A stretch of DNA of 64,000 nucleotides from Tupaia tana (Eukaryota > Chordata > Mammalia > Scandentia > Tupaiidae): the NCBI GenBank assembly GCA_026018925.1, contig JAKSZU010000002.1, forward strand, positions 54,454,337 through 54,518,336, read 5' to 3'. The notes under the pieces were generated by a model that ran no database searches, had not been told where the DNA came from, and saw only the letters and a program-made list of their open reading frames with translations. The stretch's first letter is position 1. Each line of letters begins with the position of its first letter. This document shows, in pieces, positions 32,875 through 44,393 of the stretch. A program made the translations under genes and the position numbers.

Positions 32875-33261
32875 AAGAAGAATGAGAAATAATAAAAATG
32901 GCAAATAAAAAGTGCATGTGCATCTTTGAGAACTGTTTTTCTTAGAAGTAAAGTGATTCGTTTGGTTTAGACTACTTTTACTCCTAAAAACTTACCAAAG
33001 TTCAAGTTATTCTTTTAAATATAATGCTGTTTCTTCACAAAATGTTGAGTTCTATAACAAAAATTTGAGAGAATTATTTTTGTAACATTCTTAGTATAAT
33101 AACGCGAAAGTTGCCTCCCTATGAAACTGTTCTATCAAAGAACAATCGCTAAACAGAAAAAGGGAAAAGGGAAAAGGGAGGGTAATGACAAAGAGTTTCA
33201 ATCTTGTAATAACAAAGTGAATTTTACTATAGGAATTTCAACAGTAATAAGTACTAGGTTT
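32875..33261. other. Unassigned sequence
   Basis: Holds GGGAAAAGGGAAAAGGGAG at about 33,162-33,180. Nothing else is recognised. Confidence 0.4.
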
Positions 33262-33480
33262 GTTTTCATTGTTTTAATTTGCTATAGGGCATGTGTGCTC
33301 ACCCTGGGGAGAGAGAGGAGACAGAGTGCACCCTCTTGGGCAATGGACATGCTGCAATCCCTTCTCCACCGTGCACATATGCCTGGCATGTTTTTCAAGC
33401 CACCAGGTTCGAGATTTGAACTGTGCAGTTGGCCATGTGGGATCCAGCACCCTAACCAATAGGTAACCTGCTGTACCTCC
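33262..33480 (-). mobile_element. SINE-A copy, older, body deleted
   Basis: TAATTTGCTATAGGGCATGT at left. The body is shortened between CTTCTCCACC and GTGCACATATGCC. Head at right CATGTGGGATCCAGCACCC. Confidence 0.75.
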
Positions 33481-33496
33481 CATAGTATTTTATGGT

Positions 33497-33850
33497 TGTT
33501 ATGGACTGAATGTTTATGTTGTCTGCAATATTCACATGTTGAAACTCTAACCTTCAATGTGACTGTATTTGGAGACAGAGTCTATCAAGAGTGATAAATG
33601 TTACATGATGACCTAATTCGACATAGTTGGTATTTCTATAAGAAATCAAGAGATACCAACATGCTCTCTTTCTCTCTATTCCTGTTTCTCTCTCCCGTTG
33701 ATACAATGAGACGGCAGCTGAGAGCTCTCAGAAGCAATCAAATTAGCTAACCCTTTGATCTTGGACTACCCATCCTCCAGAATCATGAGAAAACAAAACT
33801 GTGGTTTAAGCCACTCAGTCTGTGATATTTTGTGATGACTGAAAAGCTAA
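33497..33850 (+). mobile_element. MLT1A-like LTR
   Basis: GTTATGGACTGAATGTTTAT, ATGTGACTGTATTTGGAGAC, TGATGACCTAATTCGACATA, TTGATCTTGGACTACCCATC, CCAGAATCATGAGAAAACAA, TAAGCCACTCAGTCTGTGAT follow the MLT1A consensus order. A central segment is replaced by (TCTC)-rich sequence. Solitary. No retroviral genes. Confidence 0.78.
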
Positions 33851-34123
33851 AAATGTGTAACAATAACACCTGAACCTCTCTGACTGAATGCAGCATTTAT
33901 GATACCTGGTGTGTGCTGCATAATAATGGTGTTTTTCTTTCCTGTCCTCATCAGCAATATCATTAGCATAGTTTCTTACAAACCACATTTTGTCCTTATT
34001 TCTTTATTTTATTAAGGAGTCTTTTCCATGAAACTATGCGCCTAAATGAATTAAAACAACATTAATTTATTTAGCTCATAATTTTGTGGGTCAGCATGCT
34101 GATCTCAGCTGGGAAAATTTGTT
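33851..34123. other. Unassigned, possibly old repeat
   Basis: AAATGAATTAAAACAACATT, then GCTCATAATTTTGTGGGTCAG before the SINE, and the sequence at 34,401-34,560 after it, resemble one interrupted old repeat, but I cannot name it. Confidence 0.35.
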
Positions 34124-34159
<36 letters not shown>

Positions 34160-34265
34160 TTACAGGGAACTTATATTCGCTGAAGAGGGAGAAAATGAGA
34201 AATGAGAAAGAACCCCTGGGGGCGGGGAAATGGCCGCACTGTAATCTCTTCTCTTTTTGGGATTT

Positions 34266-34301
<36 letters not shown>

Positions 34302-34400
34302 TGTGCCAGTGTGTGTTTTTAAGTGCTGGGTCCTGGACTCAAACTTGAGAATTGGCCATGTGGGATTCCCTCACCTTAACCACTATGTGTCAGCTGGCCT
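34124..34400 (-). mobile_element. SINE-A copy with long T tail and (CA)n
   Basis: T run of about 35 bases, GTTACAGGGAACTTATATTC, internal (CA)n at 34,269-34,296, right end ACTATGTGTCAGCTGGCC. Confidence 0.8.
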
Positions 34401-34621
34401 CTGAGAAGTTCTTTAAGCCTTCGAGTTCTTGTCTTAGTGGGGCTTCCTTATAGATTGGTGGGCTTTTGAAGGTTAGCTTGATGATCTACCTCTGGAGGAA
34501 AATGTTTGGCCACCAGTAGGGATGACAAAGGTGAAGGTTTCATGTCACTCACTCTGCAGCAAGTCTCGGACTTATTCCCACAGACAACTTACAACTCCCA
34601 GTTGTCCACTTGTTACCAATT

Positions 34622-34809
34622 ATTTGTTTATTTTTGCTATAGGGTACGTGTGCTTGCCAAAAAAAGAGAGACAGAGAATGAGAGAGACAGAGTGAGAGGA
34701 AAAGTGGGAAATAGCCATGTCAGAATTCCTTCTCCTCTATTTTCCCCTCAGGATCCTGGGCATGCACACATGTATGCCCAACATGATTTTTCAAGCTGCC
34801 AGGCCTGGG
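34622..34809 (-). mobile_element. 5'-truncated SINE-A copy
   Basis: TSD ACCAATT (34,615-34,621 and 34,810-34,816). The 3' end and body are present (TTTTTGCTATAGGGTACGTG to AGCTGCCAGGCCTGGG) but the tRNA-like head is absent. This indicates incomplete reverse transcription. Confidence 0.8.
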
Positions 34810-34816
34810 ACCAATT

Positions 34817-35157
34817 TTTAATTTACTCCCTAAGTTGGAATCTTTTGTCATTCAGTGTTGTGAAGCCAACTTATGAAACTATAGCTTAGTATCAATGGCA
34901 CAAGTTTTATTCAATGGTTAAGAAATAGAGAAGTGGAAAAAGAACTCACAAATCAACTCACTCATGTTGAACCTGGAAGTTTGAGATATAGTAAATCGGA
35001 TAATGAGGAGGAGGGATAGGGCAATAAAGGGAGGAATAGTCAAGGTTTTTCCTGGAAAGTGGTGGGAATGTCTATGTACCTAAAAGGAGACTGATTTTCT
35101 TCCTTTTAAGGGAATTCTTAGAGAGTGGGTTTGTTGTTCACAGGCATGCATGCATGA

Positions 35158-35158
<1 letters not shown>
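34817..35158. other. Unassigned sequence
   Basis: No feature recognised. Confidence 0.35.

Positions 35159-35187
<29 letters not shown>
35159..35187. repeat. T29 homopolymer
   Basis: Uninterrupted T run with no recognised element on its right side (AGAAAACACAGTAAGGGTCT). Possibly the tail of an unassigned retroposed element. Confidence 0.75.
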
Positions 35188-35191
<4 letters not shown>

Positions 35192-35616
35192 AACACAGTA
35201 AGGGTCTAAAGCATGGTATGATATTGGGGGACATTGTAGGTGACACACGTATACATCAGTCTCTACCACACCTCCTGAACAAAGAAATTTTAGATGAGTA
35301 AAGTCTGGTGCAAGCTCACCTTTCCCTAGTACAGAGGAAACACACACATGTGGCTTTCTGGTGGAATGAGTTACATCTCAAATTGAAGCTATTTTTCTCT
35401 GCTGTCTTATTCACTTTACCCACCCTTACACCTTTACATTCCTCAGATTTGGGTCAGACATCCGTCTTCTCTGTCTCCCAAGAATCAAGAAATATAAGCA
35501 GAATTTCTTATCGGTCCTCTTAGAAACCTACTTGGTTTTCATTCTCCCATACTTATTCCTCTTGTGGCACACATTAATCATATATAATTAAAACAAATTG
35601 ATTCAGGTTACTTGCC

Positions 35617-35734
35617 TCTTAACACCTTTCAATGACTTCCCAATGCACCTAGAAGAAAATTAAAAGTGCCTCTCATATCCTAAAACATTCTGTCTGATAC
35701 AGTCTTTGTTTTGTTTTCTAACGTTGTCCTTTAT
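35617..35734 (+). mobile_element. L2 fragment
   Basis: ACACCTTTCAATGACTTCCC, then GAAGAAAATTAAAAGTGCCT, in L2 order (the part encoding the end of the L2 ORF). Ends against a hAT element. Confidence 0.6.
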
Positions 35735-35890
35735 CAGTGGTTTCCAAACATTTTTGTACATTAGAGTCACGTGTTCTTCTAAAAATCCTGATGCCCAGGT
35801 TGTGCAGTAAGTCAATGTGATGCAGGAGCCCAGATCAGAGGCCTTGCATGTTATATTTACCAACCCCCAAGAAGTCACCTGCAGATCCAG
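35735..35890 (+). mobile_element. MER5A-like hAT MITE
   Basis: Starts with the hAT-type end CAGTGGTTTCCAAACATTTT, then TTAGAGTCACGTG, CTGATGCCCAGGTTGTGCAG, and AATGTGATGCAGGAGCC. The 3' end is decayed. Confidence 0.6.
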
Positions 35891-37020
35891 CAGAGAAAGA
35901 TACGAGTTTATTTACTTACATATAGGGTAGGATGCATGGATGACAGCTGGTCGGCGAGTGGTCATTATCAGTGGGTTATAGCCAGGTTATATGTATTTAT
36001 CATGTAAGCATACATAAATTAGTAAAAGACCCTATGGCTTGTTGAGTAACACAATCAGCAGGGTATGTATGCTGAAGTTCAGTGCCCCTATCTTGTGGTG
36101 TGGATGCGGGAGCCAAGCACATGGCTCTGTGATGGCCACCAGACATCGACTCATTCCATGAGGTAAAACTAATGGTCGTAAGAAACTTATGTGCTCCAGC
36201 TATGGCTTGCACCCAGTCCACAGGAAGAAATGAAGGAGGATAGGATAGGGGCAGAGTGCTCAATGTATGGGGTATCCTTATATCAGAATGTCTCAGAGTA
36301 AGCAGTTAGGCATCATTATTAAAAACAAAACAAAGCAAAACAAAAAACCCTATGATTCCAATGGGCAACCAAGTTTAGCAACTAGTTTTATACTGTTTTC
36401 CCCTGCTTGCTATGCTCTATTTGTGGTAGTGCCAGTGCTCTTTACATTTCTGCATGGTATTGCAGTATAATAAACAATATATTTTGTCTTTGTTCTCCTT
36501 TCCTGGCACTGAACTTCGAAAAGACTTGGCATTTCTGAGTGATGGGGTATCTCTATTCTGCTACTGAATTCACTCATCGTAGGTCTCTAGCTAATTTCAG
36601 GATGGGGACTGGTCACTGAAAAGAGCAACTGATTAGAGTTTTACAGAAATTATTCCCTATGAAGGGTCAATGATCTTTAGTCCATGGAAAAAACTTATAA
36701 ATAGATTGAAAGGAAAAAAATCCTAATTTGTTATGTACATATGTGCATAGGAGTCATGAGCCATGAGTCTCAAAGAAAGGCCAGAAGACTGACAGTTTTA
36801 TACTATACAGGAAATAGAGGCTTGAACTTAAGTTATAAAAGGACGAGGGGGAAAGGTGCAAAGGCTGTCTTTTTTTTTCCCCCTGGGACAGGTCTTAGGC
36901 CTCTAATTTCCTTCTTCCTATGATATGATTTTCTTAGGCAGATAAAGGGGAGCTTAGAGAAAAATTGCTTGAATTTGTTGCTTACTTTACTGATGTTAAG
37001 AGATGTAAATGTATTAACAA
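35891..37020. other. Unassigned stretch
   Basis: No confident repeat. A block at 36,040-36,260 has a GC content above its surroundings. The minus-strand frame of 87 codons at 36,000-36,263 has no recognisable domain. Confidence 0.4.
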
Positions 37021-37039
37021 AAGGATATCATTTTAAAGC

Positions 37040-37680
37040 CAATTATATGTCCGTGGCCCCTTTGAAAATCATTACAAAATATGCGAAAGAAGTATATTTT
37101 GGAGGTGGTATATTTTGATTCCCCACAGAACTTTGATTTCACCTCAACTCCTGGGGAGGAAACAGAGATTAGAGACGGAGTTCCATCATATGACTAATGG
37201 TTTAATCGCTCCTGTGGAGGTAATGAAAGCCCAATACAAATTCTGAGACCAGAGCTCCGTGGAACTTCCCGGTTGGTGAAGGTATTGATAGGCCAGGAGG
37301 GTAACGTATCCTGATTCTAGGGAGAGATGGTATGGAAATTCTGCCTCCACACCCATACAGGTTTCTCCCAGTGTTTATCCTTTATAATAAAATTGTACGT
37401 TTTGCTTTCTTGAGTTTGTCCTGTGAGTCATGGTAGTGACTCATCAAACTTGAGGTGGCCATGGGAATCCCCAAATCTTCAGCCAGTTGCTCAGAGCTAT
37501 AAGTGGCCCGAGACTTTCAGCTGGCATCAGAAGAAAGAGCAGTCTTGGAGAAGAGAGCCTTTACCTTGTGAAGTCTGCTGCCAGCTCCAGATGGTTAATA
37601 CCAGAACTGGATCACAGGACAGTGTTAGAACTGGATTGTGGTACACTGTGGCGAAACAGTATCAGTCTTTTTCAATAGAA
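37040..37680 (+). mobile_element. Ancient LTR-like block, unassigned
   Basis: TTTATAATAAAATTGTACGT (polyadenylation-signal-like), then TTGTCCTGTGAGTCATGG, GGTGGCCATGGGAATCCCCA, CAGTTGCTCAGAGCTATAAG, and CTGGCATCAGAAGAAAGAGC. This order resembles an old mammalian LTR whose name I cannot recall. The 86-codon frame at 37,423-37,683 lies within it and is not a gene. Confidence 0.35.
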
Positions 37681-37923
37681 TGACTTCATTTTGTTCTCTA
37701 CATACTATATCCATCAGCTATTTCCCACTTGGTGGAAATTCTAATCCTTCAAGTACTAGAGTAAATGCTATATCATCAGAATGCCTTTTGCTATTATAAT
37801 ATTCTTTTATGTATTTATAAAAATTATTGCACTTTATAACTGTGTATGTCTTTGTATACCCATCTCTCTCACAAGACTGCTGAGTTCTATGAAACAATAA
37901 ATCACCTTTTGTCTGTAATTATA

Positions 37924-37960
37924 TTGGGTTGTTGGAAAAGTCATGACGTGATTTTGAATG
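37924..37960 (+). mobile_element. Mariner-like terminal repeat (single end)
   Basis: After TA (37,922-37,923): TTGGGTTGTTGGAAAAGTCA, then TGACGTGATTTTGAATG. It aligns with the left arm of the MITE at 3,572. No matching right end is found downstream, so the element is truncated. Confidence 0.6.
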
Positions 37961-39364
37961 TTTTCTTTAATAGACTAAAGGCTCTAAAATATACTAAATA
38001 CATTATGAATTCCCAATAAGGGGATACGCAGCATTTTTCAAATGTCGACAATGAAATTCTTTTTTAAGAAATACACATAGCATTCAATAGGGTACTAGTG
38101 TTCTGTAGAAATGAAGCTCCTTGATTCTGTAAGGTGGGTTAACTTTAGGGTCTCACCACTAAATAAAAAAATGTATTGTTTATTATATGATGTTATTATA
38201 TTATATATTGTATTATATATATGTAGTAAATCACAAAACAGATCATTAGATGTTCTGCACGCACACTTATTGAAAATCAATAATATGATACTGCTGCACT
38301 TGAGGCCATTCCATTCGCAAGTGAAATGGAAAACCAACTCTGAGCCTCTGAGCGCATATGAAAACAGAGACAGAACCACAGGCAGCTTTTATGTGGAAAA
38401 AGAAAAAAAGAGCTGAATGTGAAGGGGCCACGTCAAGAAAGCGGAGGGAAAGGGAATAACCAGAGATTAGAGCTACCCCAGCCTAACTGGTATGAACTGA
38501 TTTCATAATGGCCACTAGGAGGCCATGGAAGCATTTGGGTGGAAAACAAGGGAGACAGAGCGAGCTAGGGAGGAGAAATCAGAACTAAGCACTAGGATTC
38601 GAGCCACATCCATCCAACATGCACTTGCCCTCAGCCATATTTATTTGTCGCGTATGCTGGCCCTCAGAGGAATACTTTTTGCAAAGAATTTCTTTCTTTG
38701 TGCTGAAGGCAAATGTGAGGACAGCAATCTAGGCAGCCCTTTTCACCAATGGGAATGGAAGAAGCAGGCGGATTGAGGTGGAGTAGGGACTTTCATTGCA
38801 TCGCCCTTTGAGACAGAGTGGGCAGGACAAGACTTTCAGTCCCTGGCTCTCTATCTCCCACTCTCCCAACTGCAATGAAGTGATGAGAGCTGTGATAACA
38901 CCCAGGGGAGGACATCACGCATTGAGATCTTCTTGGAGGCCATCAGTGACACTGAGGACATCACAGGAAAAGTGGAGAAATCAGGCCTGAACACACAGAA
39001 CTGAACCTCATCCTAGAATGTGGTCCGTCGAGCTGTGGCCTCAGTCTCTGAGCAGCCTCCACAACACAACCATCTCCAAGATGAAGATCACCGTGTACTT
39101 CTTTCTGCTTTGTGCAGTGTCTGTCTTTTAAACAACTCAGTCAAGTCAAGAGTGCAAGTGCTCCAGATCTCTGTGAAGCTTGTGTTCTCAAATATTACCT
39201 GATGGGAGGGAAACTGGAGAGAAAACACCTAGTCATGTGGTTTAAAGTACAGCACTTTGTGATAGAAACAATCCTGGTCTCAGATTGGAAAATTTTAGAT
39301 CCCAGCAGAATTTGGAAATGTGAGGCCTTTCAAGTATTCTGCTTTCCCTTCATGAAAACAAATG
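37961..39364. other. Unassigned stretch
   Basis: No confident repeat. At 39,081 a 16-codon hydrophobic frame (MKITVYFFLLCAVSVF, then stop) looks like a secretory leader, but no exon structure supports it. The 38,400-39,350 part is relatively GC-rich. Confidence 0.4.
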
Positions 39365-39925
39365 CTGAACTAGACCAGTTAGACCCAGCCACAGTAGTTC
39401 AGGCAGTAGAGCACCACTGTGAGATGCTGGAGCCACATGGGCACGTGGGAAGGCCCAGAGTTCAGATCCCGGGTTGGCCTGAGAATTCAGGGTGCGTCTG
39501 TGATTATGGCTGGTTGAAAGGCAAGGGGTGATAATGGAGTGATGTGATTTTTGCTCCTTGCATTTCCCATCGGCCACGGCTGCTGCAAGCTGTGGAGGAG
39601 CTAGACTGGGCAGGGTGCTGCTGCCTAAGACATCTGGATTCTGTGGGTTCTGCTATCTTTCACCCAAAGACTTGCTGGCCCACTCTTCATGGGTTCTGAG
39701 ATCCATTTTCTGGCTTCCAGAAATGTGTCCTCTGTGTGTTCCTTCAGCCAGTGCCAGTCTCAGGGCGATAGGGTCTGAACCAGGAGAGGCCCCTCTCCAC
39801 AGCAGAGACTGATCTCAGTGAAAAAGACCCCAGCTCTCTCTCTCTCTCTACTTCTTTATTTGTTTGGTAGGTATTTGAGAAAATCTTTAATTATTAAATA
39901 AATAAATCTTTCTTTCTACTCAAAA
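39365..39925 (+). mobile_element. SINE-B copy or composite
   Basis: tRNA-like GTAGTTCAGGCAGTAGAGCA with B box AGTTCAGATCC, then TATGGCTGGTTGAAAGGCAA as in the element at 19,306. A long GC-rich middle (39,560-39,830) is followed by a CTCTCTCTCTCTCT segment and an ATTAAATAAATAAATC tail. Either a long SINE variant or a SINE with unrelated sequence between its halves. Confidence 0.4.
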
Positions 39926-39962
39926 AGCACTTCCAGATTTAGAATTACATTCTAAAATAACA

Positions 39963-40460
39963 TGGAAGTTGGGTTGTGCAAACCTTGGTTCAAGTACCAG
40001 CTCTGGGGATCAGTAGTTGGCTTAATGGCAACATCGCTGGACTCCCATGTAGTTGACTGTGGTTCGAGTCTTGGACCCAGTGGCTTATAAACTCATGTCG
40101 GGCGTGTGTGCAAGAGTGCCCATCCCAAGAGGAGAATGGAGGAGAAGGGACTGCAGTGTGGTCATCTCTCCTGGGGGTGATTTCTCGCTTTCTGTCTCTG
40201 TCTCTCTCAGTCTTTCTGGCGGGCGCATGTGCCCTGTAGCAAAAACCTCTCCAAAAAACAAACAAACGACCCCCCCAAAAAAATACCCCAAACCAAAATA
40301 GAAACAAACAAACAAAAATACTAGCTCTGTTACTTTAGCCTGTTAAAATCTAGGTATGCTTGGTCAACTTTTCTGAAACTTAATTAGTTGGAAGCAGAAC
40401 TTCTTATGTCATAGGGTTATTATGAGAACTGAGAAATAACAAGATAAAGCATTTCACAAT
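39963..40460 (+). repeat. MIR split by a SINE
   Basis: 5' part at 39,963-40,005 (AACCTTGGTTCAAGTACCAG). The continuation is at 40,330-40,460 (TACTTTAGCC, ATAGGGTTATTATGAGAACTG, ATAAAGCATTTCACAATA). The SINE at 40,006-40,318 interrupts it. Confidence 0.7.
40006..40318 (+). mobile_element. SINE-A copy nested in MIR
   Basis: TSD TACCAGCTCTG (39,995-40,005) and TACTAGCTCTG (40,319-40,329), 11 bp with one mismatch. Young-type head, B box GGTTCGAGTC, TCTGGCGGGCGCATGTGCCC, then CCTCTCC and a long A-rich tail with (CAAA)n and a C7 run. Confidence 0.9.
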
Positions 40461-40739
40461 ATATATTTAAAAAATCTAGTTTTCATTTTACTTTGTGACC
40501 TCCCAGGGACTAAAGCTCCCATACTCTTTCCTGCTTACAAACATTTGTCTTGGTTTTCATTTCCTCAATTCCACTTTTCCCCTTAAGAACACATTTCCTC
40601 TATTTTTCAGAGAAGACAGCAACTAATCAGATATCTGGACTCCCCACAGGGCAGAGGGTGTCAGTGTTCACTTAAAGACCCCATAATAACCAAATTTTCC
40701 TTCATGGGATTCACCAAAGAAAATGGCTCCAATCTGGTC

Positions 40740-41007
40740 TTTTTTTTTTTTTTTTTTTTTTTTTTTGGAGAGGTTTTTGCTATAGGGCGCGTGCACTCGC
40801 CAGAAAGAGAGAGATAGAAAGCGAGAAATCACCCCCCAGGGAAGATGACCACGCCACAATCCCTTCTCCTCCATTCTCCTCTTGGGATCTTGGGCATGCA
40901 CGCACATGCGCCTGGCGTGAGCTTAAGCCTCTGGATCCAGGACTTGAACCGTGGTAGACTACATGGGAGTCCAGTGACATAGCCATTATGTCAACTGTTG
41001 GTCCCAT
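40740..41007 (-). mobile_element. SINE-A copy, young type
   Basis: TSD CAATCTGGTC perfect (40,730-40,739 and 41,008-41,017). T26 tail, GAGAGGTTTTTGCTATAGGG, CGCGTGCACTCGCCAG. Complete head. Confidence 0.93.
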
Positions 41008-41017
41008 CAATCTGGTC

Positions 41018-41631
41018 ATTCTATTGCATTTCTTGTTGGAGCAAAAGCATTTTGTGACATTCCAAAGCCTTTAAGTCACTTTTATTATTTTGTAAAATAC
41101 ACAAGTAGGTATTAATTCCATGTGCATAGTGTGCTCAAGTAATTGTATGAGCAAAATTCATGTGCTAAATATCATTCAATCTATGAAACACAATTCAAAT
41201 TTACAATATTAATGTGAGGATAATGTTTTCTGAATCTGAATATCTTATATTGGTTTTAACGAAAACTGAAAATTGTATGCAGCATGTATTTAATTTTATA
41301 TTGACTTGAATCTTGGTTTTGTCAATAGTAGATTATGGAAGTTGTCTTTAAAATTATTTTTCTATTTCTTTTTAAATAATAAACTTAACTTTAAGTACCA
41401 ATTGATTGATTATATTCTTGAGTAAATCAATATAAATAATAGCAAAACAGAAAGAAACCTGATAAACAAAAAAGTTCACTTATTTATTTACTGCTTGTAA
41501 ACTATTACAAATTGTCATGCATAGTGATAATATTTCCACTAAACACATGAATGTGGTACAGCCCCCCTTACAAGCATTTTAGTTTGGCATGCCTACAAAG
41601 TTACTTTCCACATAATGAAGTTCCTACTCCA
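41018..41631. other. Unassigned AT-rich sequence
   Basis: No feature recognised. Confidence 0.4.
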
Positions 41632-41647
41632 CCACCTTATCCTTCTT

Positions 41648-41924
41648 TTCTTTTCTTTTTTTTTTTTTTTGGGAGAGGTTTTTCGCTATAGGGCGCGTGC
41701 GCTCGCCAGACAGACAGAGAGAGACAGAGAGATAGAAAGCGAGAAATCACCCCCCAGGGGGGATGGTCACGCCGCAATCCCTTCTCCTCCATTCTCCTCT
41801 CGGGATCTTGGGCACGCACGCACACGCGCCCGGCGTGAGTTTTAAGTCACCGGGTCCAGTACGTGAACCGTGGTCAACCACATGGGAATCCAGCGACATA
41901 GCCATTACGCTAACTGCTGGTTCC
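41648..41924 (-). mobile_element. SINE-A, youngest-looking reference copy
   Basis: TSD CCACCTTATCCTTCTT, 16 bp perfect (41,632-41,647 and 41,925-41,940). The full structure is visible on the minus strand. The tRNA-like head GGAACCAGCAGTTAGCGTAA contains an A-box-like TAGCGTAATGG. A B-box region and the body follow, CpG-rich (GCGCGTGTGCGTGCGTGCCC). Then comes a (CTGT/CTCT) segment and CCCTATAGCGAAAAACCTCTC before the tail. CpG retention and the long perfect TSD imply recent L1-type retrotransposition. No coding capacity: the 76- and 62-codon frames here are incidental. Confidence 0.95.
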
Positions 41925-42050
41925 CCACCTTATCCTTCTTAAACCACTGTAAGGTGCTATTTGGCCTTCCTTTGGCTCCCTTCTAAACACACTCTAAATG
42001 TGACTACAGAAGCCATTACCACTTTTCTATTTTAAGATATTGATTAAGAT

Positions 42051-42275
42051 CAGGAATTATCAAATAATGGCCTGCAGACCTAATATGGTTTCCCACCACT
42101 TCTGTAAAGAAAGTTTTATTACAACATAGTCGCAACTAATTGTTCCTGTTATTGCTTACGGCTGCTTTCTGATTATAACGTCACAGTCAAATAGTTGTGA
42201 TTAGAGATGTAGGGAACATAATGTCAAAAATATTTGCCATCTAGCCCATTACAGAAAATATATGTTGATACTTGG
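42051..42275 (+). mobile_element. MER20-like hAT MITE
   Basis: CAGGAATTATCAAATAATGG, CCTGCAGACCTAATATGG, AAAGAAAGTTTTATTACAAC, TTGCTTACGGCTGCTTTCTG, AAAAATATTTGCCATCTAGC, CCATTACAGAAAATATATGT. The order matches a common mammalian hAT-Charlie MITE of about 220 bp. I recall it as MER20 but am not certain of the name. Confidence 0.75.
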
Positions 42276-44159
42276 TTTAGATGATTATCACTGAAATAAA
42301 AAGTATATAAATAAGTGTTCCAGAATGCTCTTGAGCCAGAAAATATGTCTGGGATCCCAGATTTAGAAGCCTTATCTATTTTCTTCGAAGAATGTGCTTG
42401 GAATGCTCAGAGGCAACCAAGCTACAAATCATTCATTAAAGGTTAGATACTTCAGATATCTGTCATCCATACTCCCCTAATACTCGGTCAGACCTCTGCA
42501 GAACACTTACCATACAGTTTTATAAGTCTATGGCAAACACTAGGTAGGCATTTCTCATGGGCAGCCACATTATTTTTCTTATTTTTAACTCTAGTATAAA
42601 ACACAATGTTGGGCAAAGAGCAGGAACTCGCAGACATTTGTTGAACAAATGGTATGAAGATAGAAACACTGAACAACAGATTATGAAGAAACATGGGAGC
42701 TCTTCAGGAGAACTACCAAGTGAACAGTGACCAGTAGTATCTTTCGACACTGGCACAGTTGTTGGGTATTCAGGCGCACAATCAATCAGAATTTTACAGG
42801 CAGTCTTTACTAGGAGTGTACCCTGTAAGAACAGTCACCCCGAAGTCGCCCTGATGGAAGACCTTATTAGTAGGACCTACCTTAATAGAGGCAGGAACAC
42901 ATCACTGAAGATCTCCAGTCCATCCTTTGTTGGGGAATATTTACTATTCCCTTCACTAAGGAAAACGAGTCACATTTGTCCCTTATAGCTACATACATGA
43001 GTTGCTCATACAATCTAACTTTAGTTACTATGTATAGTTTTCCTATAGCTAGAACAAATCAAACAAAAACAGAATAAGAAGTGGCAACTGTTACAAAGGA
43101 CTATCAGGACTCTAGAAGAGAGATATTAGTGTGGAGACATTTATAAAACTCAAAGGTTTACTTTCTAACTTTCTTTGAAGGAGACTTTCAGGGCAAATGC
43201 TTGACACATGCTTGCAGGAAAATATTTCAAAATTTTTCTCTACATTTAGCTAAACATGTATTTCTAAAGAGGTGTTTGCTGAACTTACGGTAATAAGAGG
43301 ATGAGACTTTGACCTTTATTTTCTAAAATTTTTTCTCAGCTGAAGTATATACTAATCTCTGAGAAGCTTGCTTAAGCTCACACTTTTTTTTAAGATCAAA
43401 GAAGTATTGGCATTACTCGTTGGCAAAAAATAAAGTGACTTTCCAAGCTTCAAAGCCATTTAAAGTGTTTTGAAAATACAATTACACTATTCATCTGTTT
43501 TCCCTTTAGAAGCAGCATATAATGCATGCCAGCTATTGTACCGTGCCTTGAATGGGATGTTCAGATGTAATCTCAGTTGAAATAAATTGAAGTTCTTCAT
43601 TAGATATTGAACAGCAGCATGAGGGAAATTGGTTTCCTTTAATCTTCCACATAAAGAGGCAATCTCTTTATATGCAAGTAAAGAATTTAGCATATTGATT
43701 GTGTTTTTTGATGACGAACTTACACATTTATAGGCTAAATGGCATTCTCTAAAAAGAAGATACATAGTAAATATCTATTTTCATAATTTCATCTAACAAG
43801 TTACTACTCCTGCATGCCAAACACTGTAATAACACAATTCACAGCTGCTTTTCTCATCCTAATTGTACTATTCTCTTAAGATAATTTTATGCTTCCATAA
43901 ATACATAAATAAGTCTTACCGTTCAAACAACACAGCAAGAAAACCCCTTTCTTCTGTCTGCAACATGAATTCTCACACTTTGCTTCCTGGGTAGGGTGAC
44001 CAAGTAGCCCTGGATTGCCTGAGACTTTCCTGATGGCAAAGATCAGTTTGAGCTCCAGGGAATTCCTTAATCCTGGGCAAGATGGGTGGTTGGTAATCTG
44101 AGATCATCACGTTAGTCATTATTTAATTTTTTCTTCACTTGTAAAATTAAACTCTATCT
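42276..44159. other. Repeat-poor stretch
   Basis: One possible L2/MIR 3' end at 42,585-42,650 (ACAATGTTGGGCAAAGAGCA, then ATTTGTTGAACAAATGG). The rest, including 43,260-43,800, shows no repeat. The frame at 43,487-43,765 (92 codons, minus strand) has no domain that I recognise. Confidence 0.4.
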
Positions 44160-44393
44160 AGGACCAGCGGATGGTGTAATGGTTATGCTGCTGGACTCCC
44201 ATGTAGTTGACTGCAGTTCGAGTCCCAGACCTGGTGGCTTAAAACTCATGCCAGGCACGTGTGTGTGCATGCTGAAAATCCTGAAAGAAGAGTGGAGAAT
44301 CCTGAGAGGAGAAGGGATTGTGGTCGGTGTGGCTATTCTCCCTGGGGAGTGACTTCTTACTTTCTGTCTCTATCTTTCTCTGTCTCTCTGAGG

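Noticed and set aside
36831-36923. Possible exon ending near the pyrimidine tract at 36,870
   Set aside because: No acceptor and donor pair with an open frame, and no domain similarity.
40006-40318. tRNA gene at the SINE heads
   Set aside because: A and B boxes are present, but the acceptor stem does not close and the copies are dispersed with A tails and TSDs. These are SINEs, not tRNA genes.
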